Source: a virus. Taken from it: a stretch of DNA of 21,768 nt. The notes beneath the pieces were generated by a model. The model searched no databases. It had not been told where the DNA came from and saw only the letters and a program-made list of their open reading frames with translations. Made by a program: the position numbers and the translations under genes. Numbering within the stretch: the first letter of the stretch is position 1; the number at the start of each line of letters is the position of its first letter. The DNA lies in the IMG/VR virus record IMGVR_UViG_3300010354_008144, positions 1-21,768 of that record; one strand, given 5' to 3'. Below are positions 13,183 through 20,908 of the stretch, piece after piece.

Positions 13183-13443
13183 CTATTTCTTTTTGCGTTT
13201 ATGCTGGTAGCCAATGCGCTTTGAGCTTGTTTTCTCACGCTTGAACTTGCGCTTTTCCTTTTCGGAAAGCTCGCTCGCTGTCTTGGGTGTCTGTGCGGAA
13301 ACCCGCCTCTTGGGTCTACAAGCCGGATAACTTCTGCGCTTTTCGCCAGCCTGACGACCACAAGGTTTACCGGTCTTGATGTCGATCCACTCTTCGGCAA
13401 ACCAGCGACCAAGGCCACCGCGACCGCGCTTCTTTTCAGCCAT
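13183..13443 (-). CDS. Small basic cyanophage-type protein with conserved Cys pair
   Basis: The product has 86 residues, beginning [20 protein letters not shown]. The block DIKTGKPCGRQAGEKRRSYP plus ACRP, followed by 'TP.T..ELS..EK..FK..KTSS.RI.YQHKRKKK', matches a family common in cyanophages, often next to DUF5872-type genes. An upstream GTG at 13473 in the same frame is possible. The ATG at 13443 is preferred because it gives the usual family N-terminus and overlaps the previous gene's stop by only a few bases (ATGGCTGA). Two cysteines could bind metal. Function unknown. Confidence 0.7.
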   Translation of the reverse strand: MAEKKRGRGGLGRWFAEEWIDIKTGKPCGRQAGEKRRSYPACRPKRRVSAQTPKTASELSEKEKRKFKREKTSSKRIGYQHKRKKK

Positions 13444-13597
13444 TGCTTTTTGATGTACGGTACTTGCCGCCACGCTTCTTGTACTCGCGCACTAACCAAG
13501 AATTGGCGTAGACACTTGGGTACACCTTGAACTTTCTTTTAGCTTCGGCTTTGACGCGAGCATACAAAGCCTTGTCGGTTGGGATATTGCGCTTCAT
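13436..13597 (-). CDS. DUF5872-like small basic protein
   Basis: The product has 53 residues: [40 protein letters not shown], then [13 protein letters not shown]. The pattern '[34 protein letters not shown]' is one I strongly associate with cyanophage DUF5872-type proteins (label from memory). The ATG at 13597 overlaps the TGA of the preceding gene (ATGA), and the TGA lies within the first codons of the next gene, so three small genes form a coupled chain. Role unknown; the charge suggests nucleic-acid contact. Confidence 0.75.
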   Translation of the reverse strand: MKRNIPTDKALYARVKAEAKRKFKVYPSVYANSWLVREYKKRGGKYRTSKSNG

Positions 13598-13743
13598 TTT
13601 TTCTTCTTCGGCTTCTTTTTCTTCGACTTACCAGCACGCTCAAGCGCAATGGCAACAGCCTGCTTCTCAGGGTATCCCTCCTTGCGGAGTTTCCTGATAT
13701 TTGCCGAGACAGTCTTTTGCGATGTACCTCGCTTCAGGGGCAT
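13594..13743 (-). CDS. Small Lys-rich protein (KQAVAIAL motif)
   Basis: The product has 49 residues: [40 protein letters not shown], ending in a poly-lysine tail. The '[35 protein letters not shown]' pattern is widespread in cyanophages and related viruses. The same frame stays open far upstream into the scaffold gene, but that part is a shadow. The ATG at 13743 has GGAG close ahead and follows the terminator at 13772-13811 directly. Its stop overlaps the next start. Function unknown. Confidence 0.75.
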   Translation of the reverse strand: MPLKRGTSQKTVSANIRKLRKEGYPEKQAVAIALERAGKSKKKKPKKKK

Positions 13744-13771
13744 GGCTCCATCCAGGCTGCCTGAACGATAG

Positions 13772-13811
13772 GCAAGAAAAAAGCCCCCACCAATCAACCG
13801 CTGGTGGGAGC
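13772..13811 (-). terminator. Rho-independent terminator after the scaffold gene
   Basis: The minus strand reads GCTCCCACCA, a nine-base loop, TGGTGGGGGC, then TTTTTTCTT. The ten-base stem has a single U-G wobble and a six-U run, which makes it a strong intrinsic terminator. It closes the terL-portal-scaffold run before the small basic genes. Confidence 0.85.
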
Positions 13812-13843
13812 CCCTCAATTCATCAGCCAGAAGCTTAGCACAT

Positions 13844-14683
13844 TCAGTTGACGGCGCGTGCAAGGATCGGATCCAGGTCGCCACGAGCACGGGCCTGCTG
13901 CACCAAGCGCTTCGCCAGGGCGCGATCACGACCAATGATCTCCGCAGCCCGCGTTGCATTTGCAGTGGACTTCGCGAACGGGTTATCAGTCGTCGGCATG
14001 GACGAGCGATAAGACGGCAGGCCGCTGCCGGTCGGTGCATTGCCGGGGAAGTAGATGCTGTAGTCCTCGTCCTGTTCGATCTGGGCGACACCATCAGCAA
14101 CGTTGATGGGATTTTCTTCGGGACCGAAGACAACCGTCACGCCGTCTTCAAGAAGTCGGAAGTCCCTGCCGCGCAATGCGAACACGTGCGAGGAGCGATT
14201 GCACTTGGCCTTGTCAAGTTCCTGCATCACGACAGACTTGACATATTCCTGTTGGCGAGCCTTCCTTTCGGCTTCCTTCTCCTTTCGCTCCTGCTTGAGC
14301 TGCTCTTCCATCTTCAGGAGCTGGCTCTGCAGGGATGACAGCTGCACCTTCATCGCCTCCTCCACGGCGTTGGAGGGCGTTCCAGATCCATCGGCCTGGG
14401 GTTGGGCCTGGGGTTGGGCAGGGGGCTGCTGTGGCGTCACCTGGGGCTGACTCCTCTCGCCCTTGGCGACGCTCAGCAGCTCGGAGATCTGGTCTTCCGC
14501 ATCCTCGGCGGTCAGGTCGATGCCGGCGGCCCTGGCCAGTCGCTCCACACCCTTGCGCTTCACGAGATCAGCTTGCAGGCCGATCTTTGCGCGCTCCAGT
14601 GCGGCCAGTTGCGATTCACGATCTTGCAGCTTCTGCTGCAGCTCCTCAATTGTCAGTTCGGTGGCGGGGGGCTCTTGGGACAC
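13844..14683 (-). CDS. Capsid scaffolding protein
   Basis: The product has 279 residues. An N-terminal coiled coil (about 10-45), a second helical region, a Pro/Gln-rich linker (80-98) and a long charged coiled coil (108-158) precede a small beta segment and a C-terminal tail. The tail carries '[20 protein letters not shown]' and helices like [17 protein letters not shown], which are typical of phage scaffold C-termini that touch the capsid protein. The length and location between portal and capsid fit. The start is a GTG at 14683 with AAGG seven bases ahead. No protease motif is seen, so this is scaffold only. A strong terminator follows. Confidence 0.75.
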   Translation of the reverse strand: MSQEPPATELTIEELQQKLQDRESQLAALERAKIGLQADLVKRKGVERLARAAGIDLTAEDAEDQISELLSVAKGERSQPQVTPQQPPAQPQAQPQADGSGTPSNAVEEAMKVQLSSLQSQLLKMEEQLKQERKEKEAERKARQQEYVKSVVMQELDKAKCNRSSHVFALRGRDFRLLEDGVTVVFGPEENPINVADGVAQIEQDEDYSIYFPGNAPTGSGLPSYRSSMPTTDNPFAKSTANATRAAEIIGRDRALAKRLVQQARARGDLDPILARAVN

Positions 14684-14714
14684 TCAGTTGCCTTGTGACT
14701 AAGCAAAGTGTAGC

Positions 14715-16415
14715 TCAAGACTCACTGATCTGAACACTGTCCTCCATCGGCTCCTGCTGCACCGGCATTCCGGCCGATGGCTCAACGGTGTTCTGGATGT
14801 TGTTGGTTCCGGGAACGAGGTCATCCGAAGACGAGTCGAGCTTGAACCTTTCGGCCAGCTCCGACCTGCGCTCAGTGCCGGTCAGGCCCATCTTGTCCAG
14901 TAGCTTCTTAACGTTGAAGCCGTGAAGACCTTCAAACATCTCGCCGGCCTCCAGCATCTCAAGCATCGTGCCGATAGGAATGACTTCGGAGTCCTTGTAA
15001 AGCGAGCTGATGGCCATCACCTGCTGGCTATGCAGCTTGGCGGGAATGAAGTTCTTGCTGATTGCGATTTCAATCTTCGGGTATGTATTTGGCTCGTAGC
15101 CGGACGCATACCACAATGCACGGTTGATGCAATCTTGCAGCGATCCCACCAATACGGCCAGCTGTGAATCGGACTGCGAGCGATCAAGCAGCTTGGCAAA
15201 GCCCGATTCCACCTGGCTCTTGCCGGGCGCCATCGCAATGGCCGCCAGCCGATCCATCGACGCCTCAATGCGGGCCAGCTCCTTCAGGGTCGTCTCCGCA
15301 CCGTCCATTCCAGGGGAGATCATGCCGAAACGGGCCTGCTCGTTCTGACTGAACAGGCTCCGACCTGAACCGGCGTAGATCTCGTCGTCGGGCCTGACGC
15401 CCGTGCCGGTCAGCAGCGGAGAGGAGTTCAGGTGGATGGTTTCTGAAAGGTCAGCGCAGGTCGCCCAGTGATGCAGGTTCAGCCTTGCAATATCAAACAG
15501 CAGCGGCCTTGCGCGACAGAACGCTTCCTCCTTGCCGCCATAGCACGGCGTAAAGGGGATGTATCCGATCGACAGATAGCTTTCGTTATCAGGTGGCAGG
15601 AAGTAATCATTCGGATTTCCAGTCATGCTTTTTTCGTAGACCCGCACCCTGACGCGCTGTGGAACATCAGGATCCTCCTGCTCGGGAATGTCGTACACGA
15701 CAACCGTTGGAACCACTTCTTCAAAGTGCTCATTCGTTGCACTGGGGCGACGAATTTCCGACTTGATGCGAAGGTAGCTGACGCGAGCCTGGTAAGAGGT
15801 CTCCCCGTTGATGGTCACCGAGCCGTTGTCATGACGGCAATCAAGGATGTCATCAACCTTGATGATTGAGAAGTAAGGACGGTACTTGCGCTTGCGAACA
15901 TCAACCCTAGACAGACTTTCGTCAACCTTGGGGTACTCGGCCATCAGGCCAGCAATGCCACCATTCAGCGCTTCGGTGAACAGCGTCTTGGCAAAGGAGG
16001 TGATTGACTTGCCCTCAAGATTGACGTTCTTGAAGAACTCCTCCCATTCGGGCGGCATTTCTTGGGGCAGGATGACGCCCTTGCGTAGAGCCGTACCAAC
16101 AATAATGTCTACAAGATGGGAGTAGAAGGGTTCAAAGCATGACATCGCCCGCGTCTTGCGGACGTTGTAGCTGTCATTATGCTCCTGATAGTCCTGCGGA
16201 ATATATTGACCGATCGCCTCATCCAGGTAAAACTCTGGAAGAGTGCAGAACTTAATCGGCAGAATCCTTGCAACCTGTTCAGCCTGGTCAATTGAGTAGG
16301 CGTCTACATCTGTGACCTGCGCGTAGACCCTTTCCGTTTCAGGTTCACGCCGCTCAAATGGAATCGGCAGATCGTCCGAACTGAGAATGATTGAATTCGG
16401 TACGTCGATTGCCAC
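14715..16415 (-). CDS. Portal protein (DUF4055 type)
   Basis: The product has 566 residues. Residues around 80-165 follow the DUF4055 portal pattern: SYNVRKTRAMSCFEPFYSHL, then VDIIVGTALRKG, PPEWEEFFKNVNLEGKSITS and ALNGGIAGLMAEYP. Next come YRPYFSIIKVDDILDCRHDN and, later, PFTPCYGGKEEAF and HLNSSPLLTGTG. The C-terminal third is helical with crown-like Glu/Gln-rich ends. The dodecameric portal forms the DNA entry channel, docks TerL and nucleates the head. The start is a GTG at 16415 with no ATG between it and the upstream stop and no clear Shine-Dalgarno, so coupling or low initiation is likely. It follows terL after a 148-base gap. Confidence 0.85.
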   Translation of the reverse strand: MAIDVPNSIILSSDDLPIPFERREPETERVYAQVTDVDAYSIDQAEQVARILPIKFCTLPEFYLDEAIGQYIPQDYQEHNDSYNVRKTRAMSCFEPFYSHLVDIIVGTALRKGVILPQEMPPEWEEFFKNVNLEGKSITSFAKTLFTEALNGGIAGLMAEYPKVDESLSRVDVRKRKYRPYFSIIKVDDILDCRHDNGSVTINGETSYQARVSYLRIKSEIRRPSATNEHFEEVVPTVVVYDIPEQEDPDVPQRVRVRVYEKSMTGNPNDYFLPPDNESYLSIGYIPFTPCYGGKEEAFCRARPLLFDIARLNLHHWATCADLSETIHLNSSPLLTGTGVRPDDEIYAGSGRSLFSQNEQARFGMISPGMDGAETTLKELARIEASMDRLAAIAMAPGKSQVESGFAKLLDRSQSDSQLAVLVGSLQDCINRALWYASGYEPNTYPKIEIAISKNFIPAKLHSQQVMAISSLYKDSEVIPIGTMLEMLEAGEMFEGLHGFNVKKLLDKMGLTGTERRSELAERFKLDSSSDDLVPGTNNIQNTVEPSAGMPVQQEPMEDSVQISES

Positions 16416-16490
16416 GGCGTTTGACGAGAGTTACTGCATTCTACTGCGTAGCACAAGACCCCAGGCTGCAAGCCCGAGGCCTTCAACGAA

Positions 16491-16541
16491 GTTGCAATAG
16501 CGTGTCGTAAGCCCCCGCCGAGACGTTGCTATTGGTGCAAC
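16491..16541. repeat. Imperfect inverted repeat between terL and portal
   Basis: GTTGCAATAGC at 16491-16501 pairs with GCTATTGGTGCAAC at 16528-16541, giving eleven base pairs with a three-base bulge and a GC-rich loop of 26 bases. No U run follows on the minus strand, so it is not a standard intrinsic terminator. It may be an RNA processing or attenuation hairpin in the 148-base gap. Confidence 0.4.
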
Positions 16542-16563
16542 AAGACCATAGCAGCGATCGGCC

Positions 16564-18444
16564 TCATCTCCAACGACCACCGTGACCAGTTCTCATGCCA
16601 GCCCGCTGGAATACCTGCCAAATCAGATAGCGAAGCGCGTCACCAGCGTGAGAGTAGTCTGTCGCGCCACCTTTACTTGGCTTAAGCGTCTTGCTGTCAT
16701 AGGACCACCGCTCAGCCGAGCTTATCGTGTTGTGGCACGTGGTTGGGTTAAGTAATACCAGTCCACGGTGCATGTGAACATTGGCGTGAGCAAGCGTTTC
16801 GGAGATTGGCGGGTTGCGTCGCTCTGCAATAACTTGAACGCCAGCTGCCCTCAGGATCTCGTGATCACTTTGGGTTGACGAGGTGGAATCATGAGAGCCG
16901 CTGGCATCTGGATAGCAGGTGATCAGGCCAGACGACAGGTGATGAGAATACTTCTCGCGCAGGTGTACAACAAGTGCGAAGGTATCGGCAACCTTGGATT
17001 CAGCGAAGCAGTGAAGCTGTTGGCCGGCTGGCCCAGCCTTGATGACACCGTAAACAGCATGACACTGGCCAACGTTAAAGTCAGCGCCGAACACAATACG
17101 CTCATTGCGCTCTGGAACAAAAATGCCGGTCGTGTGCCTGTTCCTGTCGAATTCGTAAAAGACGGTTGCCGATTCAAGGTTGACAAACTCGCCATTCAAG
17201 TATGCCTTGATCAGCTGCGGGTGATACTTCGTCTTCAGGTCTTCAACGAAACCAGGATCAAGGAACGGATTATCTTCTGACTTGCCGCGATACAGCCTCT
17301 TGTTGTCCGATTTTTGCTCCTCAAAGAAGGTGTACATCCAGCCGTAGCCCTCTGGCGTAGATGCAGCAACAATCTGAGGACAATTGCCAACACGAACACG
17401 ACCCTGCAGCTTGATCATTGCCTTTTCGGCAACCTCAGGCCTTGTCGTATCTGTTTCGTCCGTTGCAATGCTTGCGGCGTTCACACCAATCAGGCGTTCG
17501 TAGTTCTCCATGGAGCGGAGAAGAACGGGAGTTTCGCCGCCAGGAAGCAAAAGCTTGAAGCTTGGCCTAGGCGATGCCTTGAAGGTATGCGGAATTGAGT
17601 ATTTCTCCAGAACTTCATTCCACTTTGGCAGTGCCACGTCGTCAATCAGCGGGATCGTAGGCTCAAGGAATAGGTGGGTGAAGCCCTGGGAACGGAAGCA
17701 AAGAAGCAGTTGCTTCATGACAAGACTGTAAGTCTTGCCAGAGTTATGATTTAAGATGCCATGCGCTTCGTAATGATTCCACAATGGGACGTGAAGATCA
17801 TAGAAATCGTCGGTCTTGGCGTATTCAATATCTGCAATCCTGGACCATCCGTAAGCCTTGCTTTCACTGAAGAGACCAAAATCACCACCTTCCTTAAAGC
17901 GATCAGCATCAGCGCCGATAAATGCAGCCCATGGACTTCGCACGTTCAAGCTGTCTTCCAGTCCGTTTTTACAAACGGCAATTGGAACGCCGATGTCAAT
18001 CTCGCCAAGCTTTCTCCAGCCAACTGGTGTTAAAAATTTATGCTCCCTGGTGACAGTGATGCTGTAACCAGAGGCTGTAGTTGTCCTGAAAAGCGATGCG
18101 ACTCCTTTTTTGTAGGCCGGAGATGCCTTCGTAAAGCCGGCAAGCGTTTTGACGTAAATCGGTGACTGCGTTAAGTCTTTAACCGGTACTCCATTGATGA
18201 GCGTTTCGCCGGCAATGCAGCCATATCCACCGCAAAATCCAACGTACTTATGCTCAAAGTCTTGAACAAAAGCTCGCTGATATGGGAGCAGGTCTTCAAG
18301 GATCTTGATCTCAGCTGTTGTTACATCAAAGCTGGAGTTGGCCCGCTTTCTGAGCTTCGTTAGGATCTCGGCGTTGTGCAGTAGGCCGAGAGATCGAGCC
18401 GCCGCACGATCGGCATAGGCATTTGCCTTGGACCTGGCGGGCAT
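16564..18444 (-). CDS. terL: Terminase large subunit, interrupted by an intein
   Basis: The precursor has 626 residues; removing residues 76-234 leaves a 467-residue TerL. The ATPase half shows Walker A GGYG (72-75) continued by SGKT (235-238) after the intein, Walker B ASIATDE with D329/E330, and the coupling motif VAASTPEG (359-366). The nuclease half has the three acidic positions expected for the RNase H-like fold: D455 in VFGADFNVG, D513 in CYPDASG and D602 in YSHAGDALRY. TerL pumps DNA through the portal and cuts the concatemer. Spliced-out sequence would restore an intact GGYGSGKT P-loop. The ATG at 18444 has a weak Shine-Dalgarno (GGA) and a possible promoter nearby. No small subunit gene was recognised upstream. 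Confidence 0.92.
   Translation of the reverse strand: MPARSKANAYADRAAARSLGLLHNAEILTKLRKRANSSFDVTTAEIKILEDLLPYQRAFVQDFEHKYVGFCGGYGCIAGETLINGVPVKDLTQSPIYVKTLAGFTKASPAYKKGVASLFRTTTASGYSITVTREHKFLTPVGWRKLGEIDIGVPIAVCKNGLEDSLNVRSPWAAFIGADADRFKEGGDFGLFSESKAYGWSRIADIEYAKTDDFYDLHVPLWNHYEAHGILNHNSGKTYSLVMKQLLLCFRSQGFTHLFLEPTIPLIDDVALPKWNEVLEKYSIPHTFKASPRPSFKLLLPGGETPVLLRSMENYERLIGVNAASIATDETDTTRPEVAEKAMIKLQGRVRVGNCPQIVAASTPEGYGWMYTFFEEQKSDNKRLYRGKSEDNPFLDPGFVEDLKTKYHPQLIKAYLNGEFVNLESATVFYEFDRNRHTTGIFVPERNERIVFGADFNVGQCHAVYGVIKAGPAGQQLHCFAESKVADTFALVVHLREKYSHHLSSGLITCYPDASGSHDSTSSTQSDHEILRAAGVQVIAERRNPPISETLAHANVHMHRGLVLLNPTTCHNTISSAERWSYDSKTLKPSKGGATDYSHAGDALRYLIWQVFQRAGMRTGHGGRWR
17743..18219 (-). 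other. Mini-intein in the TerL P-loop
   Basis: The intein is 159 residues inside TerL. It opens with C76 (block A, CIAGETLINGV) and has a block B histidine in VTREHKFLTP (T132, H135). Block F follows with FYDLHVPLWNHYEAHGIL, and it ends in block G HN (H233, N234) before the +1 serine S235. All four splicing residues (C1, His, penultimate His, terminal Asn) plus the +1 nucleophile are present, so splicing is expected. Only a short linker separates blocks B and F, with no LAGLIDADG or HNH domain, so it is a mini-intein lacking its own homing enzyme. Insertion between Gly and Ser of GGYG/SGKT makes packaging depend on splicing. Confidence 0.92.
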
Positions 18445-18460
18445 TGAAAGTCCACGAAGT

Positions 18461-18489
18461 ATTTAAGCCTAGGACAAGGATTCGGCCAA
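18461..18489 (-). promoter_or_regulatory. Weak candidate promoter ahead of terL
   Basis: On the minus strand TTGGCC (18484-18489) lies 17 bases before TTAAAT (18461-18466), about 17 bases upstream of the terL ATG. The spacing is ideal but both boxes are only partial matches, and the untranslated leader would be short. It lies in the 100-base gap that separates terL from the small virion genes. Confidence 0.25.
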
Positions 18490-18544
18490 CGCAAGTTATC
18501 AGCCCTCTACTCAACACCACATGGCATTGGCCAAGCGATAAAAC

Positions 18545-19009
18545 CTAGGAGAAGAAGTAGATGATATAGTCATTGGCGCCAACTAGATTGGGGCCTGTAA
18601 AAGAAACCCAGAACACATTCTGCCCTGGGTCGTCAGCATAAGACGCACTGTCCGTGATCGTGTAAGAGACTATGGATCCCGATGTTGTTTGGTTGGCGAT
18701 ACCGATCGTATAGGGCTTGGCGGCCAAGGCCAAGGCCTGTAGGACTGTTCCAAGATAATTCTCCTGTCCGGCGGCGTTCCTTTTGTGAATCCACCAGATA
18801 CCGCTGCCTTGGCTTCCTATTCCAATCTGCCCGGCTGTTGCATTGCTTGTTGTTGACGCTGTCGTCCTTGTGACCGAGCCAGCGCTGGAAATTGGCCAAA
18901 TGCCAGCGCGCTTTGCCAGGCTCTGCTCATTCACTGACCACAGCCCACCGGCACTGGACATCGCTGGCACACGCCGCGCACCAATCAGGCCCCCATTACT
19001 GCCGATCAT
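18545..19009 (-). CDS. Small virion structural protein (tail-associated candidate)
   Basis: The product has 154 residues. The N-terminal MIGSNGGLIGARRVPAMSSA and a following 'GLWSVNEQSLAKRAGIWPI' form an opening I associate with cyanophage structural proteins. The remainder is Gly/Ser/Thr-rich and beta-like (GIWWIHKRNAAGQENYLG, YTIGIANQTTSGSIVSYTIT). No membrane or catalytic motif is seen. Its ATG overlaps the upstream gene's TGA (TGATG), putting it in a coupled set with the next two genes. It may be a tail or fibre accessory protein; this is inferred from composition and resemblance. Confidence 0.6.
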   Translation of the reverse strand: MIGSNGGLIGARRVPAMSSAGGLWSVNEQSLAKRAGIWPISSAGSVTRTTASTTSNATAGQIGIGSQGSGIWWIHKRNAAGQENYLGTVLQALALAAKPYTIGIANQTTSGSIVSYTITDSASYADDPGQNVFWVSFTGPNLVGANDYIIYFFS

Positions 19010-19368
19010 CAGCTCATGTCCTCGTACGAAATGACCAGCTCCAGGTCGCCATTGGCACTGGCTTGTGCTCTAAGGCTTTGCCCTTCCTCCAGATAGATGT
19101 ACGCGCCGGAGCCCACCATCATCTGCGTGGCGTCTGCAGGAACCGTAATAGTGCTGCCGATTTTGAATCCGGTGGTGCCGTTAAAATGCTCAAGGCTGAT
19201 GTCAGCTGGCGTAGTGCCGTCTACATTGGCGCAGTAGACAGAGTTCACCTTCAGCACCTTGCCACTGGCCGCACTGTTTGTCAGGGCGGCGGCCATGGTC
19301 GTGGTCACGGCATAGCCAATCGTCTTGCCCGTAATCGTGGTTGGGCTTTTGATGTTTGGAGCGGCCAT
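19009..19368 (-). CDS. Cyanophage-type small virion protein
   Basis: The product has 119 residues: MAAPNIKSPTTITGKTIGYA, then SGKVLKVNSVYCANVDGTTP, ITVPADATQMMVGSGAYIYL and EEGQSLRAQASANGDLELVI. The whole pattern ('A.NI...TTITGK', 'GK..K.N..Y..N.DGT', 'VPA....V......IYLEEG.S....AS....LE..ISYE') is familiar from cyanophage structural gene clusters. It predicts a compact beta-sandwich, perhaps a decoration or trimeric tail accessory protein. Coupled on both sides by TGATG overlaps. Exact location in the virion is unknown. Confidence 0.7.
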   Translation of the reverse strand: MAAPNIKSPTTITGKTIGYAVTTTMAAALTNSAASGKVLKVNSVYCANVDGTTPADISLEHFNGTTGFKIGSTITVPADATQMMVGSGAYIYLEEGQSLRAQASANGDLELVISYEDMS

Positions 19369-19928
19369 CAGAAAATCATCCCCGAGATAACTGGATCAAT
19401 GGACGACGAAGCGCTTACTCCAGAGGCCGTCCAAACAAGAATCGTTCCAGTGCTTGCATGGACACGACCAACGATAGCAAGGCTTTGAGTGTATCCACTT
19501 GTGGGTCGAACATTTGTGAGTCCACCGCCAGCGGCAAGATAAAGCTCGTTGTTAGCAAGGTATGAGCCTGTGTTGACGCCAGTGATTTCGCCAAACATCA
19601 CAACATGCCCAGAGGCATTGACGGAAAGGTCTTCACCAAGAATTCCAATAGCCGGTATCTTGCTTGCATTGGAGGCATCTGCTGCCGCAATTTCAAGCGT
19701 CGTAGTGCTTCCAACGGCGCCAGTCACATAAACGGGAGTCCCCTTTGTCAAAGAAGAGGCACTGGTGTTTTTTGCGTGAATGTAAAGGCTTCCCGCAACA
19801 TTGCCATGGATATGCGCTGCTGTAAGAAGCGTGTTGACCGTAAGATTGTTGACGGTGAGCGGATCCGGGATGGAAGCCGTACCGGTCTGATCGAAGTTTC
19901 CTGTAAAAGGATTGAAGGCGTATCCCAT
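19368..19928 (-). CDS. Beta-rich virion protein with shaft-like N-terminus
   Basis: The product has 186 residues. It starts MGYAFNPFTGNFDQTG with a short spacer on LTVNNLTVNTLLTAAHIHGN, like a fibre-shaft beginning. It then has a domain with 'HAKNTSASSLTKGTPVYVTG', 'IPAIGILGEDLSVNASGHVV' and 'LYLAAGGGLTNVRPT' motifs. These resemble the head-type domains seen repeatedly in cyanophage and other phage fibre or tail proteins (of the kind 'KG.PVYV.G.....I..ADAS...ATGI....... G......G...GV.T'). It is probably a small trimeric fibre or appendage. The ATG at 19928 lies three bases after the previous stop, so the two are likely translated together. Confidence 0.65.
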   Translation of the reverse strand: MGYAFNPFTGNFDQTGTASIPDPLTVNNLTVNTLLTAAHIHGNVAGSLYIHAKNTSASSLTKGTPVYVTGAVGSTTTLEIAAADASNASKIPAIGILGEDLSVNASGHVVMFGEITGVNTGSYLANNELYLAAGGGLTNVRPTSGYTQSLAIVGRVHASTGTILVWTASGVSASSSIDPVISGMIF

Positions 19929-19931
19929 GGC

Positions 19932-20261
19932 TCAGCTCTTGGCGACAGAGGTCAGATTGTTACTGCCGTCATAGGCGAGCGTCAAAGTGGCAACTGTCGT
20001 GCCACCAGATCCACCAACCTTGTAAACAACTCCAGTTAGATTACTTCCGGTGTAGCTCAATGCAATGTAGTCGTGCTCGGGAATTTCCAAGCCGCTGACC
20101 ACCGGAACAGGGTTACCGGAATCATTCTTGATCTCAACACCATCTGCCGTAACAGAAAGTGTTGCATTTCCAATGTCAACCTTCAGCGCACCATCGGAAT
20201 TGACAATTGCCGGCCTGTCCTTGCCGTCAGGCCCCCTGCCCATCAAAAAAGCACCAGACAT
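19932..20261 (-). CDS. Small virion-associated protein
   Basis: The product has 109 residues, starting MSGAFLMGRGPDGKDRPAIV. The middle has SVTADGVEIKNDSGNPVPVV, then SGLEIPEHDYIALSYTGSNL and a Gly/Thr-rich strand TVATLTLAYDGSNNL. The end YDGSNNLTSVAKS and the 'EIPEHDYIALSYTG' pattern recur in phage and cyanophage structural clusters; exact role unknown. The frame can start at a TTG nine codons earlier (20288). The ATG at 20261 is preferred because the extra residues look unconserved and neither start has a good Shine-Dalgarno. It leads the four-gene structural set. Confidence 0.6.
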   Translation of the reverse strand: MSGAFLMGRGPDGKDRPAIVNSDGALKVDIGNATLSVTADGVEIKNDSGNPVPVVSGLEIPEHDYIALSYTGSNLTGVVYKVGGSGGTTVATLTLAYDGSNNLTSVAKS

Positions 20262-20338
20262 GATCGACCGAGTACCGCCTGCTATCAATCGTAGCGACGG
20301 TCTTCAGTTCATTTCCTGCAGACTCTGTGCTTGCCGGC

Positions 20339-20908
20339 CTATTCTTCTGCAGCCACGGAGCCCAGGTCACCGCCAGCCCCGAAGATCTGCTTTAAGCGCT
20401 GCAGCTTCGTTTTGCGTACGACTTCGGGCTTCGGTGGCCAGAAAAATCGAATGCCGTTGATCAAGAAGCTGTCCTGGTTGGTTGAGATTGAGCTAACAAG
20501 CCGCGCCATCGAACCATTGGACAACCGATCGCCAAATAGCATCGCAAGCTTGACAGCTTGATCGGAATCTTGGAGCTGGATTGACAGCGGAGAGTCCAGT
20601 CCATTGCGCTGGAAGGCCGCTTTCAGCGTTTCAATTGCGGCTGTAACGTCGTTCGCGCCAGCAATGTCGTGCCCTTCGCTCATCTTGATAGCAGTTTCAA
20701 GGTTGACACGTTTCAGACGACCAGACCGGCCCTCAATGGAGACAATTTTTGCATGTACCGGGATGTCGCCGGACTCAACTTCAGCAGTCTGATAGCTGAT
20801 CGGCGAGAAACATACAGGATTGTTGGCGATTCGACCAAGATCCTGACCATCTTCGCACAGAACGTAGAGCGTTTCTTGTTGAAAGGGGTCAATTCGATAA
20901 AATTTCAT
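20339..20908 (-). CDS. Hypothetical phage protein
   Basis: The product has 189 residues: an N-terminal beta-like section (MKFYRIDPFQQETLYVLCED, GRIANNPVCFSPISY, GDIPVHAKIVSIEGR), then a helical middle (AAIETLKAAFQRNGL and DSDQAVKLAMLFGDRLSN) and a basic C-terminus (EVVRKTKLQRLKQIFGAGGD). The start has AGGTTGA at a good distance and overlaps the preceding stop by ATGA. I do not recognise the family. Position before a structural cluster and terL makes a packaging-related or small-terminase-like role imaginable, but nothing in the sequence shows DNA binding, so no function is proposed. Confidence 0.65.
   Translation of the reverse strand: MKFYRIDPFQQETLYVLCEDGQDLGRIANNPVCFSPISYQTAEVESGDIPVHAKIVSIEGRSGRLKRVNLETAIKMSEGHDIAGANDVTAAIETLKAAFQRNGLDSPLSIQLQDSDQAVKLAMLFGDRLSNGSMARLVSSISTNQDSFLINGIRFFWPPKPEVVRKTKLQRLKQIFGAGGDLGSVAAEE

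Noticed and set aside
13444-13473. Alternative GTG start for the basic protein with Cys pair
   Set aside because: The extra ten residues are not family-like and lie within the preceding 53-residue gene; kept only as a lesser option.
13744-14133. Upstream extension of the 49-residue Lys-rich gene
   Set aside because: It lies antiphase over the scaffold gene and across a strong terminator; the family-like N-terminus begins at 13743.
18468-18548. Repeated CCTAGG palindromes around the terL leader
   Set aside because: Two six-base matches about 75 bases apart can arise by chance, and they show no consistent relation to promoters or genes.
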